Notes under the pieces: generated by a model
What the model was told of the DNA's origin: nothing
Database searches by the model: none
What the model saw: the letters and a program-made list of their open reading frames with translations, nothing else
NCBI GenBank assembly: GCA_026636295.1
Contig: CP089450.1
Location: 1 to 64,000 of the forward strand
Direction: 5' to 3'
Length of the DNA: 64,000 bases
DNA from: Medakamo hakoo
Taxonomy: Eukaryota; Chlorophyta; Trebouxiophyceae; Coccomyxaceae
Shown here: positions 1 through 7,563 of the stretch, in pieces
Layout: each line of letters begins with the position of its first letter
How positions within the stretch are numbered: the stretch's first letter is position 1
Position numbers and translations under genes: made by a program

Positions 1-136
1 AACCCTAACCCTAACCCTAACCCTAACCCTAACCCTAACCCTAACCCTAACCCTAACCCTAACCCTAACCCTAACCCTAACCCTAACCCTAACCCTGACC
101 CTAACCCAACCCCCAAAACCCTAAAACCCTAATCCC
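1..136. repeat. Telomere, TTAGGG type
   Basis: Sixteen perfect AACCCT units fill 1-96. Degenerate units follow (GACCCT, AACCCA, ACCCCC), then two AAAACCCT units at 115-130 and a final AATCCC. The C-rich strand reads 5' to 3' from base 1, the orientation expected at the left end of a chromosome. No subtelomeric satellite separates it from coding-derived sequence, which starts within a few bases of the last unit. The AAAACCCT units correspond to TTTTAGGG, a different telomeric type, and may be older telomerase products or seeding errors. Confidence 0.97.
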
Positions 137-358
137 GTCTTGCACCTCATGTCATTTGATGACTACTTTTGTCAAAACGAAATGTGCCTCCCGACCATAG
201 GCAACGTTGTCGTTTACAGGGATTATCTTCACTTATCTCCCGCTTTTTCAAAAAGCATGTCAAATGCTCTTCAGCGCAAACTGCTGCTGGCTGCGCCGCA
301 TTTGGCAGATCTTATACAACGTCAAAACAATCATACGAGCCATGTAAAAAGAACATGA
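137..358 (+). pseudogene. Telomere-truncated C-terminal tail of an acyltransferase/SGNH gene
   Basis: About 70 codons remain. They match the extreme C-terminus of the two full-length acyltransferases at 4773-7235 and 7564-9954: the block MSFDDYFC, a Cys-rich CLPTIGNVVVY stretch, and a D-x-x-H-like segment (RDYLHLSPAFS) that corresponds to the last SGNH block. Homology begins immediately after the last telomeric unit, with no ATG and no promoter, so the rest of the gene was lost when the chromosome end formed here. The surviving frame is open to a TGA at 356-358. It is therefore a third member of the local family, cut by telomere addition, and probably not expressed. Confidence 0.85.
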
Positions 359-441
359 GACCCATCAAGTCAACAGCTACAAAAGAAACGACCAATAAAG
401 CGGCTCTGAACTTTTGCGATGAAGCACATGTTTCCTTGGAC

Positions 442-1434
442 CTACGGCCCAACGCAAGGCACACCCCCACGCGTGCCGTCAACATGCATCAAAGCCACTT
501 CATACAGTTTGCATGGGCAAGTTGAACAGTAATTGTTTTCTTCCACGTGGAAACTTTGCATGCCCAGGTCCAGCAGCGCCGACATGGTGTCGACCGCCTC
601 ATCCGGTTTTTCGACATGCAACTCAATGAGGGCTTGAGTGACAGGTAGAGGGTGGGTTTTCCTTGTGAATGCGTCAAGGACCTGCCACTCAGCGCCCTCG
701 ATGTCCACCTTCAGCACGTCCACCCAGGCATGGCCTCGTTGCTCCATGATGGTAGACAAGCTGAGCCCAGGCCTGTTGATGCCCTGAATCGATTGCGCGC
801 CGTCAGTGGCAGCCAGGCCAACAGCCGTAAAATTAATACCAGGCACGGCAGCGACCCTGGCGGCAGCTGCCTCGCTCAACGTGGGGTCAAACGTCCACAC
901 CGAGCAGGCCGTGCGGTTTAAAATGGCTCTCTCAAAAGATGTGTCGCCATTGGAGCCAAACGAATAGACAACGCAGCCCGGGCGTTGGAGTAGAGCGTCC
1001 ACGCCGCAAACCCACTTGCCGCCGTCAGCAAGGGACCCGACTTTTTCCACTGTGTATGGGCAGCGGTAAAAATCCCGGAACGGGTCAATCCACAGGGCAC
1101 CTGTGGAACGGTGAAAGCACCCTCGTTCCCAGTCACCGGGAGCGGCACGCATTGCTGCGACCAGCTTGTCCGCCGCTTCTCGCTGCCGTATGTAAGCGTC
1201 GGAGGCCACTTCCGACGATATAAGACCAGTCCGCGCCGCAGTGCTTGTCACAACATCTGCGCTTGTGGCGAAGTGGGCACGTGTACGTAAAGCTGCGCTG
1301 CGAGATTGAACGCTGCGTGAGACGAATCGAGACGCGACGACCATAACAACAAAGCAACAAGTAGCAACGGCCCTGACTGTATTTTTGCACGCCAATGATT
1401 GTCGAGGCTGGCTGATCAAGAAAGAGGATGCCAT
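442..1434 (-). CDS. METTL24-like SAM methyltransferase (Methyltransf_22 type), type II membrane protein
   Basis: 330 aa from ATG at 1434. A hydrophobic segment at about residues 20-37 is a likely signal anchor. The body carries family landmarks: DGGKWVCGVD, then CVVYSFGSNGDTSFE (SAM-binding Gly-rich turn), then VWTFDP and DVLKVDIEGAEWQVL, the acidic DIEGxEW motif shared by METTL24-like and FkbM methyltransferases. The C-terminus is Cys-rich (CSTCPCKLYE). Anchor plus lumenal catalytic domain suggests sugar O-methylation in the Golgi; the acceptor is unknown. It diverges from the fucosyltransferase-like gene at 1683, sharing a 248-bp intergenic region. Family assignment is by motif; substrate is inference. 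Confidence 0.8.
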   Translation of the reverse strand: MASSFLISQPRQSLACKNTVRAVATCCFVVMVVASRFVSRSVQSRSAALRTRAHFATSADVVTSTAARTGLISSEVASDAYIRQREAADKLVAAMRAAPGDWERGCFHRSTGALWIDPFRDFYRCPYTVEKVGSLADGGKWVCGVDALLQRPGCVVYSFGSNGDTSFERAILNRTACSVWTFDPTLSEAAAARVAAVPGINFTAVGLAATDGAQSIQGINRPGLSLSTIMEQRGHAWVDVLKVDIEGAEWQVLDAFTRKTHPLPVTQALIELHVEKPDEAVDTMSALLDLGMQSFHVEENNYCSTCPCKLYEVALMHVDGTRGGVPCVGP

Positions 1435-1682
1435 GTTCGATACGGTGTGCGATAGACCTTAAAAGTGCGATAATATGATTATGAGCGCGATGTATGTACG
1501 ATTATCCTTGATAGAGGATCACACGCTTACACTGAACTTGCAAAATTTTGATGTCAAATATTGCTGGAGGAGTTTGGCCTGTGTCGACTGCTTTAGTTTA
1601 AAGATATCTTTTGCAGACGCGGGCTTACTTAAACACAGGCGCCTATTCCGCCTCAAGACAGGCCACACTTTGACTTACCAAC
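1435..1682. promoter_or_regulatory. Divergent intergenic promoter region
   Basis: 248 bp separate the start codons of two head-to-head genes. The region is AT-rich relative to the flanking coding sequence and must hold both promoters. A CCTTAAAA stretch lies about 22 bp upstream of the minus-strand ATG. No other motif is certain. Confidence 0.4.
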
Positions 1683-2918
1683 ATGCCTGGATCCTTTCGC
1701 CGGTTATCCGCAGCCTTAGTCGTCTACGTGCTTGCACTCTTGCACGTCTGTCACCAGACACGTGCCGTTCAATCCAAGTTAAGACGCAGTGGCTTGCATG
1801 ACAGGGGGCGCAGACGCTCAAATATTGTCCTCGCAGATCCAGACGATGGCAAGGACGGCAGCGGAGACTACGACCTTGACAATGTCGCCGCGAACCTTGC
1901 GACCGCATTGCACGACGGCCAAACATGCATCAGCGCGGAAAGCCCTACTCTAATCTATGAGCCCGTAAATGGCTGGGGAGACCAGCTTCGAGGCATGGTC
2001 TCCGCTTTTTACGTGGCCCTCCTAACTTGCAAAGTTTTCGCAGTGCACTGGACGCCGGCCTATAATTTGACCAACTACTTTGATGTTCCCGCGGCTTTGG
2101 TGTCGTCTGCGACGGGGACCATATCGGGCACCGCAAAGATTTCCATAATCAACGATTTCGAGTACTTTTTAAACGAGTCCAACCTGGTGAGCATGCAAGA
2201 GCTCAACACGTCGGTAACGCTGCGTACAAACGCGTACCAGTGGTTTGAGGCCATCAACGTTCCCGCTCTTCAACCACAAGCTGAGTTTTATGGCCTAGCA
2301 GGGCGCAGCCGATACGAACTGTTTGCAATCGCCATGCGCGTTTTATTGCAACGTCCGTCTGCGCGCGTGGAAAAAAGAGTGCAAAGCATGCTGCCAGGTC
2401 GTAATGCGTTTGCATTTGGTAAAAGGCAAAAGCAGAATGCCACGCTGGGTAAGGTCATTGGTGTTCAAATTCGAACAGGCGGAGTTGGTGAAGGCTGGCG
2501 AGACCTTCCGCGGCACCCACTGTCCAGTGTTTCATGTTTCGCGGACGAGGCGCGCCGCGTGTGCCTTGACAACTGCACGATCTTTTTGACGACTGATTCG
2601 CGCCACGCGTCCGCCGAGTTTAAACGACTGACCGCACCTTTTACGACGCAGTTCATGGAATGGCCCGGCGACATTTTACACACCGACGTGCCTATATCTG
2701 TGCAGCGAGCACCATCCAATGTGGACCCATGGGAAAAGACGTTTTTGGATTGGGTGACCCTTTCTCAAGTCGACATCTTATTAATGTCGCACAGTGGGTT
2801 TGCGTGGACTGCGGCATGGGCCGGTGCTGTGCCTTACGTCAGGAAATACAGACAACGCAACGAGTGCGCGTGGACAAATTTTGACAAAAGCAATAACTTG
2901 ATGCTAGAGGTGTTGTAA
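1683..2918 (+). CDS. Fucosyltransferase-like glycosyltransferase (GT23/GT37/GT11 fold)
   Basis: 411 aa. The N-terminus (RRLSAALVVYVLALLHVC) is a signal anchor. GWGDQLRGMVSAFYVALL at about residues 98-115 resembles the G-x-G/D-N/Q-x-L helix that begins the catalytic domain in plant xyloglucan and other fucosyltransferases. IGVQIRTGG near residue 258 matches the HxRxGD-type GDP-fucose motif, FLTTDSRHA is the following strand/loop, and DILLMSHSGFAWTAAWAG near residue 360 matches the late S-x-F/S motif. It is therefore probably a GDP-fucose-using Golgi enzyme, although the subfamily cannot be fixed by eye. Several N-x-S/T sites fit a lumenal domain. Confidence 0.7.
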   Translation: MPGSFRRLSAALVVYVLALLHVCHQTRAVQSKLRRSGLHDRGRRRSNIVLADPDDGKDGSGDYDLDNVAANLATALHDGQTCISAESPTLIYEPVNGWGDQLRGMVSAFYVALLTCKVFAVHWTPAYNLTNYFDVPAALVSSATGTISGTAKISIINDFEYFLNESNLVSMQELNTSVTLRTNAYQWFEAINVPALQPQAEFYGLAGRSRYELFAIAMRVLLQRPSARVEKRVQSMLPGRNAFAFGKRQKQNATLGKVIGVQIRTGGVGEGWRDLPRHPLSSVSCFADEARRVCLDNCTIFLTTDSRHASAEFKRLTAPFTTQFMEWPGDILHTDVPISVQRAPSNVDPWEKTFLDWVTLSQVDILLMSHSGFAWTAAWAGAVPYVRKYRQRNECAWTNFDKSNNLMLEVL

Positions 2919-3243
2919 AAAATCTTTGCAGCAACATTCTCCCATAACTTGCAGCGCTTAATTCGGCAAACAAGAAACATGAAGCCGCCTCGTTTGCGAC
3001 AGCGACGCAGAATGCCATGGCGGCAAGCGCGTCTATCGTAGACTCAAAGGACGGCTCAGCGTCAGCGTGCAAGGAACATGGCTGGACGGCATGTGACGCG
3101 GTCCAAATTACGATGATTGAGGCATCTTTCCAAGGCAATGAAAAAGCAACGAAGATAATGTGCGTAAAATTTAAACAATGTGAAGGAGCAAAGGCGGCGG
3201 GCTGGGCTTTCTTGGTTCAGAAAGGCGCTGTCTAAATGTGATT

Positions 3244-3274
3244 GTTTGAATGTAATGCAGCATTACATTCAAAC
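3244..3274. repeat. Perfect inverted repeat, 15-bp arms, 1-bp centre
   Basis: GTTTGAATGTAATGC at 3244-3258 is followed by one A and then its exact reverse complement at 3260-3274. It lies between two same-strand genes, so a hairpin 3' signal for the upstream gene, a protein-binding palindrome or a cruciform are all possible. Confidence 0.85.
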
Positions 3275-3307
3275 CCCAATTGAAGGGAGGCAGTAAACAT
3301 GAAAACA

Positions 3308-3339
3308 GTGAACATGGAAATATTATTTTTCATGTTCAC
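3308..3339. repeat. Inverted repeat, 9-bp arms, 14-bp loop
   Basis: GTGAACATG at 3308-3316 pairs perfectly with CATGTTCAC at 3331-3339. It lies 34 bp downstream of the 15-bp palindrome and about 45 bp upstream of the next start codon. Confidence 0.6.
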
Positions 3340-3385
3340 ACATCCGTTCACTTACATCTTGCTCTATACATAAAAACAAAGTGCC

Positions 3386-4441
3386 ATGCATTTTCGTACT
3401 TATTGGCGATGGGTTCCTACGGCAACGGGTTGCGTTGTCGTCACTTTGACAGCTTTCCTCCTGCATTCAAGTCTTATGAGAGAACAAGGCCGTGCTGGCA
3501 TGCCTCATGCTGTCACACAAGTGGCAATATCGCGCGCATCGAGCAAGCGCGCCGTTTTCGAGACGCACAAGACCGTGCCAACTTTCTTCGACGAGGCTGG
3601 GGCGGCCATGTTCACCGAACGCATGCGCATTCTACAGAACGACGTGTTTAAGGACAAAAAAGTGCAAAACGTTGGCATTGCCGGTTCCTCTTACACTGTT
3701 GTTGGAACAAGTCCGTCATTTTGGGACTCAGTCAGCGACCAAAGCTGGGAACCGCACACTTACCGGCGCTATTTTCAGTATGTTACTCCGTCGACGACGC
3801 TTGTTGACTTTGGAACTTGGATTGGGCCCACCTTGCTTTTTGGCGCAACGCGCGCCGCCAGGGCTTTTGGTATCGAAGGCGACCCCGTCGCGTACGCTGA
3901 AACATTGGTGAATCTTCAGTTGAATGCGCCTAACCTGAAAAATGTGCACTTGCAACCAGGATGTGTTTCAACCCAGGCTGAAGTCAAGACCATGAAAAGT
4001 GCAGCTCCCGGAAACAGCTGTTCTGGGGTCGGAGATGCTGTTGCCTGTGGGGAGGTGAAGGCGTCCTGGCAAGTGCAGTGCTTTGATCTGCCTTTCTTGT
4101 TTAAGCACTGGGGTATCGACCTTGACTTGGACACCTTCATCAAGATTGACATTGAAAGTTATGAGTGCACCCTGGTGCCGGCCATTGCGGACTGGATCCT
4201 GGGTGCTCGGTACAAGCCAACAGTGTCACTTGCCATGCACAGCCAAGTGGCCCCATGCAATGCCGTCGAATATGCCAGTATCACTGGTCTGGTCCGTGCA
4301 TACACGTACGTTGAGTGCTCATCAGCCTCTGGCGTAACTGTTTTCTCAGGTGCTGAGCTAGAGGCAAGCAGCATTGGGACGCTATGCCCGTCGGGTGAAC
4401 TGCTTTTGTCTGACTTTATGCCACCAGCGGACGGTTTCTGA
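3386..4441 (+). CDS. FkbM-family SAM methyltransferase, membrane anchored
   Basis: 351 aa. Residues about 8-28 (WVPTATGCVVVTLTAFLL) form a signal anchor. The SAM-binding strand-loop is LVDFGTWIGPTLLFGA followed by the acidic strand end AFGIEGDP. The late FkbM motif is DTFIKIDIESYECTLVP. These three blocks, with this order and spacing, are typical of Methyltransf_21 (FkbM), a family that methylates sugar hydroxyls in bacteria and is expanded in many algae and protists. Its neighbours are a fucosyltransferase-like gene and a glycan acyltransferase, which supports O-methylation of a surface glycan. The acceptor is unknown. Confidence 0.82.
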   Translation: MHFRTYWRWVPTATGCVVVTLTAFLLHSSLMREQGRAGMPHAVTQVAISRASSKRAVFETHKTVPTFFDEAGAAMFTERMRILQNDVFKDKKVQNVGIAGSSYTVVGTSPSFWDSVSDQSWEPHTYRRYFQYVTPSTTLVDFGTWIGPTLLFGATRAARAFGIEGDPVAYAETLVNLQLNAPNLKNVHLQPGCVSTQAEVKTMKSAAPGNSCSGVGDAVACGEVKASWQVQCFDLPFLFKHWGIDLDLDTFIKIDIESYECTLVPAIADWILGARYKPTVSLAMHSQVAPCNAVEYASITGLVRAYTYVECSSASGVTVFSGAELEASSIGTLCPSGELLLSDFMPPADGF

Positions 4442-4772
4442 TCAGCTTCCTTGAAGGCATCCAGCTGCTCACGGTCTGGCGGTATCAAGCTATGAAAATG
4501 CAGTCCATCTAATTGGCAGTGCCCCTCGAAAGGCAAAAGTCAACAACACCAAGTTGACACCACCGCAACGCATTACAAAACCGAAGCACGACGTTGTAAA
4601 AATATTTACACAAGATTTACGTGCGCATTTGCTCTCGTTCTTCTCCATCTCTCTCCAACCCACATCCCACCACGCCACTCCACCTACTCCACCCCCACCA
4701 CCCGATCCACACACTCCACACACTAAGCCCACGCCCAAGCCCACGCCTCTGACCGGACTGTTGGCCGTAACG
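4442..4772. other. Convergent intergenic region, C/A-rich
   Basis: 331 bp between two converging genes. About 4655-4745 is a C-rich, G-poor tract of CCAC/CCCA runs, much like the polypyrimidine end of intron 5 in the split gene at 11018. No ORF is credible here. Confidence 0.5.
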
Positions 4773-7235
4773 TCAGCTTCGAGGCAGTACATGCGGCGCC
4801 TGTTGCAGCAACTGTTGCTCAAGCGCTCCCGCCAGAGACTGTGAAAAGGCTTTTCCTATGTGATGGGCGTCTGTGTAGACAACCACATTACCGATGATCG
4901 GCGGACACGTATTTCCCGGGCAAAAAATGTCATCAAAGGACATGCGATGCATCATTGGGTATATGCTCGCCGCAATTTCCATGATGCCGTCACTCAGCCC
5001 CTTTTGCCTTGGCACAGAGCATGCCGACATATCTTTGCCGTCAGCTTGGCGGTGCGTCACTTGCGCCAAGCAGTTCAAAACGTGCGTGCCCATGTCAGGC
5101 GTGGATTTGATGTACAGGACTGGGATGTCAGCCGACACGAATTTTTCGGCCATCTGCACAATGCCTCGTGCAATATCAGTCGCATTGGCACCCTCGTCTG
5201 CTGGCCTGCGGTGTTTGTATCCAACCATGACGACAGCAGACGGCCGCATGTGTAGCACTTTTTCAATGGACGCCAAATTCCATTTTTGACACGCGACATT
5301 AGGTTGCGCTTTTCGCAGCATAACCAGGGTCAGCGTAGGCGGGCAACTAGTCTTCTGCAAATTGGTGACTTGCACCCCCAGGCGTTGGCCAACGATACGA
5401 AAAGCGTGGTGCCACCGGCCACCATGCGAGTCGCCTATGATGACGATGTGGTGACGATTCGACGGCGGCGGCGGTGTCGCTAGCGTGACTGCAAGGGCAT
5501 TGGGGTAATAATGCGTGTCGTCAATCCGGCCGTCCTCTCCGGTGCGTGCAGCCGCAGACAAGAGTTCGTCAACAGACTTGTCATTGAGTGGGGCGCACCG
5601 GTACAGCGATGCGTCGGCGCCTGGGAAGGGTCTGGTGGCGTTCGGACCAAAAAAATTGTTGCACTCTGGAGAGGGTGGGAGGCTGCGTCGTGGGAGGTGG
5701 ACGTCAACCGGTGCGGTGGCATGCGACCACGGAGCTTCGGCCGTCGACGTGTTAACCACGGATGTGGTCGGCTGGAGCGCATCGATTGCCCAGGCTGAGG
5801 ACGGTGCAGCCTTGTACAGGGCGAACGATACGGACAGTGTGACGGTGGCCATGAGCACTGTCATTGCCAGGGCGCCGACGTCGGCAGAGACGCCGTAGTA
5901 GAGGGAGGTGGTTTTGAAGGTGTATTGCGTTGCGAGGCCGCCACTTGCGCCGTGAATGCCATTGGCAGGGGCCAGGCCATGGTCCGGCTTGCCACCTCCG
6001 TCAGCACTCCCTCCAACCTGTCTGAACCGGTCTTCCCAACACCGTTTGCATGCGTGGGCCAGGGCAAACGAAATTATGCACACGAACACGCCATCCGCCA
6101 CAGCTCCGTCTACTGCGCGCCCCGTAGCAAATGGATACATGACCACCACCGGCCAGTGCGCCAGGTACAGAGAGTAGGAGATGTCGCCGATGTATTGTAG
6201 CCACGGGTGGGACAGGGTCGAGATCAATGCATGCACCTTGGCATTGCTGCTGCCCTCGTTGGTCTCGTCGTCGCCTGCCCACAGGGTCACAACTGTGCCC
6301 AGGGTGGGCACCAGGGCGGCCAAGCCTGGGAAAACCGTGCGTTGTGTGAATAGGGTGGCGCTGGCGCCAATGGCAGCCAGGCCGCCCGCGGCGACTGCCG
6401 TGCGCAGCCTACTCTGTGAAAGGGTGCTGCTCATGTAATGGCGGAGGCCCCCCCCCGGCGCGTTTTGTGACCGCCGCCCGTCCGGTGCCAGAGCAGCAAG
6501 CAGACCGCCCATGCCAAGCTCGTACAGCCGGACATGTGTAGCAAAGTAGCCCGTTTCGGGCCAAAACTGGGAGTAAAGCAGGGCAACGACAAGTGAGGCG
6601 GCGCACAGGATAGCCATGGGCACGGCATACCACGCCGGATGGGGAGGGAGAGGCCGCACCACGCCGTCGGAGAAAAAAGGCGCCGTTGAAGGGAGTACAA
6701 GGGTCGAGGGCATGCTAGATGGCGCCCCTTTTGCGCTGTTGAGATAACGTCTCCGCAGGCACGCCACTGCGACCATCATGAGAGGCCACCCAAAATAAAA
6801 TTGTTCTTCTACGGCCAGGGACCAAAAATGCTGCAGCGGGCTGGGCGCCTCGTTCTGGGCGTGGTAGTCAACGGCCCGACGGACGAGCATCCAATTCTCG
6901 GCGTAGCCTGCGCTGGCAGCAATGTCGGTTGCCGTCGATGCCCACGTCCAAGACGGCATGCAAAGGACGGAAGCAATGGCCACCAGGAACAGCGTCAAAC
7001 TGGCGGCTGGAAGCAGCCGCCGAGCCCGACGGGCGTAGAAACGAGGCAAGTCAACCCGCCCAGTGGACGCAATCTCACGGACCAGGTGGCCTGTGATGAG
7101 GTAGCCAGATATAACAAAGAACACGTCTACGCCGATGTAACCACCCCGCATGTACGCCGGCCACACATGGAAAGCCAAAACCAGGAGAACAGCGACGGCA
7201 CGCAAGGCTTGAATGTCGTGCCGAAAGGTCGGCAT
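4773..7235 (-). CDS. Membrane O-acyltransferase (acyltransferase 3, OafA/YrhL type) fused to SGNH domain
   Basis: 820 aa from the ATG at 7235, chosen because MPTFRHDIQALRAVAV aligns with the start of the paralogue at 7564; an in-frame ATG 21 bp upstream is possible. The N-terminal half has the acyltransferase-3 signature: QALRAVAVLLVLAFHVWP with the conserved Arg/His, GGYIGVDVFFVISGYLI, then about ten hydrophobic helices. The C-terminal third is an SGNH esterase-like domain with IVIIGDSH (block I) and a terminal D-x-x-H block (TDAHHIGKAFS). In bacteria this fusion transfers acetyl or other acyl groups to cell-surface polysaccharides. It is head-to-head with its paralogue. Confidence 0.9.
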   Translation of the reverse strand: MPTFRHDIQALRAVAVLLVLAFHVWPAYMRGGYIGVDVFFVISGYLITGHLVREIASTGRVDLPRFYARRARRLLPAASLTLFLVAIASVLCMPSWTWASTATDIAASAGYAENWMLVRRAVDYHAQNEAPSPLQHFWSLAVEEQFYFGWPLMMVAVACLRRRYLNSAKGAPSSMPSTLVLPSTAPFFSDGVVRPLPPHPAWYAVPMAILCAASLVVALLYSQFWPETGYFATHVRLYELGMGGLLAALAPDGRRSQNAPGGGLRHYMSSTLSQSRLRTAVAAGGLAAIGASATLFTQRTVFPGLAALVPTLGTVVTLWAGDDETNEGSSNAKVHALISTLSHPWLQYIGDISYSLYLAHWPVVVMYPFATGRAVDGAVADGVFVCIISFALAHACKRCWEDRFRQVGGSADGGGKPDHGLAPANGIHGASGGLATQYTFKTTSLYYGVSADVGALAMTVLMATVTLSVSFALYKAAPSSAWAIDALQPTTSVVNTSTAEAPWSHATAPVDVHLPRRSLPPSPECNNFFGPNATRPFPGADASLYRCAPLNDKSVDELLSAAARTGEDGRIDDTHYYPNALAVTLATPPPPSNRHHIVIIGDSHGGRWHHAFRIVGQRLGVQVTNLQKTSCPPTLTLVMLRKAQPNVACQKWNLASIEKVLHMRPSAVVMVGYKHRRPADEGANATDIARGIVQMAEKFVSADIPVLYIKSTPDMGTHVLNCLAQVTHRQADGKDMSACSVPRQKGLSDGIMEIAASIYPMMHRMSFDDIFCPGNTCPPIIGNVVVYTDAHHIGKAFSQSLAGALEQQLLQQAPHVLPRS

Positions 7236-7563
7236 TTTTTTTTCGAGGAGACGCACTTGCGTGAGTTAACACTCTTGGTGCCGCCAGTTGGACACCTCTT
7301 TGAATACTTTTCGCAGTGTTAACGAAACAAAGACACAGAAAATCAATGTATAGGGCGCGCGCGCCACTTAAGTGTGCTATTGAAGCACAGCAGGTCCGGC
7401 GGAGCAATGGCGCTTAGACTAAGCAAATGTTTGAATTGTGCTTATTGAATTCAAGTTGTAATTCGTAAAAAAAAAGAAAAAAAGAGGAGCCAACTCGTAC
7501 GGCTACATTTAGAAGTTCGGCGCCACCGCGCACCTACACTGCTGTTTATTTTTATCCTGACAC
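7236..7563. promoter_or_regulatory. Divergent promoter between paralogous acyltransferases
   Basis: 328 bp separate the two start codons. The region includes an A-rich tract at about 7468-7484 and a T-rich TTTATTTTTATCC stretch 15 bp before the plus-strand ATG. The arrangement would allow co-regulation of the pair. No specific operator was identified. Confidence 0.4.

Larger units (their letters stand above)
2919..3385. other. Intergenic region with two inverted repeats
   Basis: 467 bp without a convincing gene. A 72-codon plus-strand frame at 3017-3235 has no recognisable features. Two perfect inverted repeats lie at 3244-3274 and 3308-3339. A TATA-like TATACATAAAA (3365-3375) lies 10-20 bp upstream of the next ATG. 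Confidence 0.5.

Noticed and set aside
3017-3235. 72-codon plus-strand ORF
   Set aside because: No signal peptide, domain or homology to anything else in the window; ends next to the palindrome.
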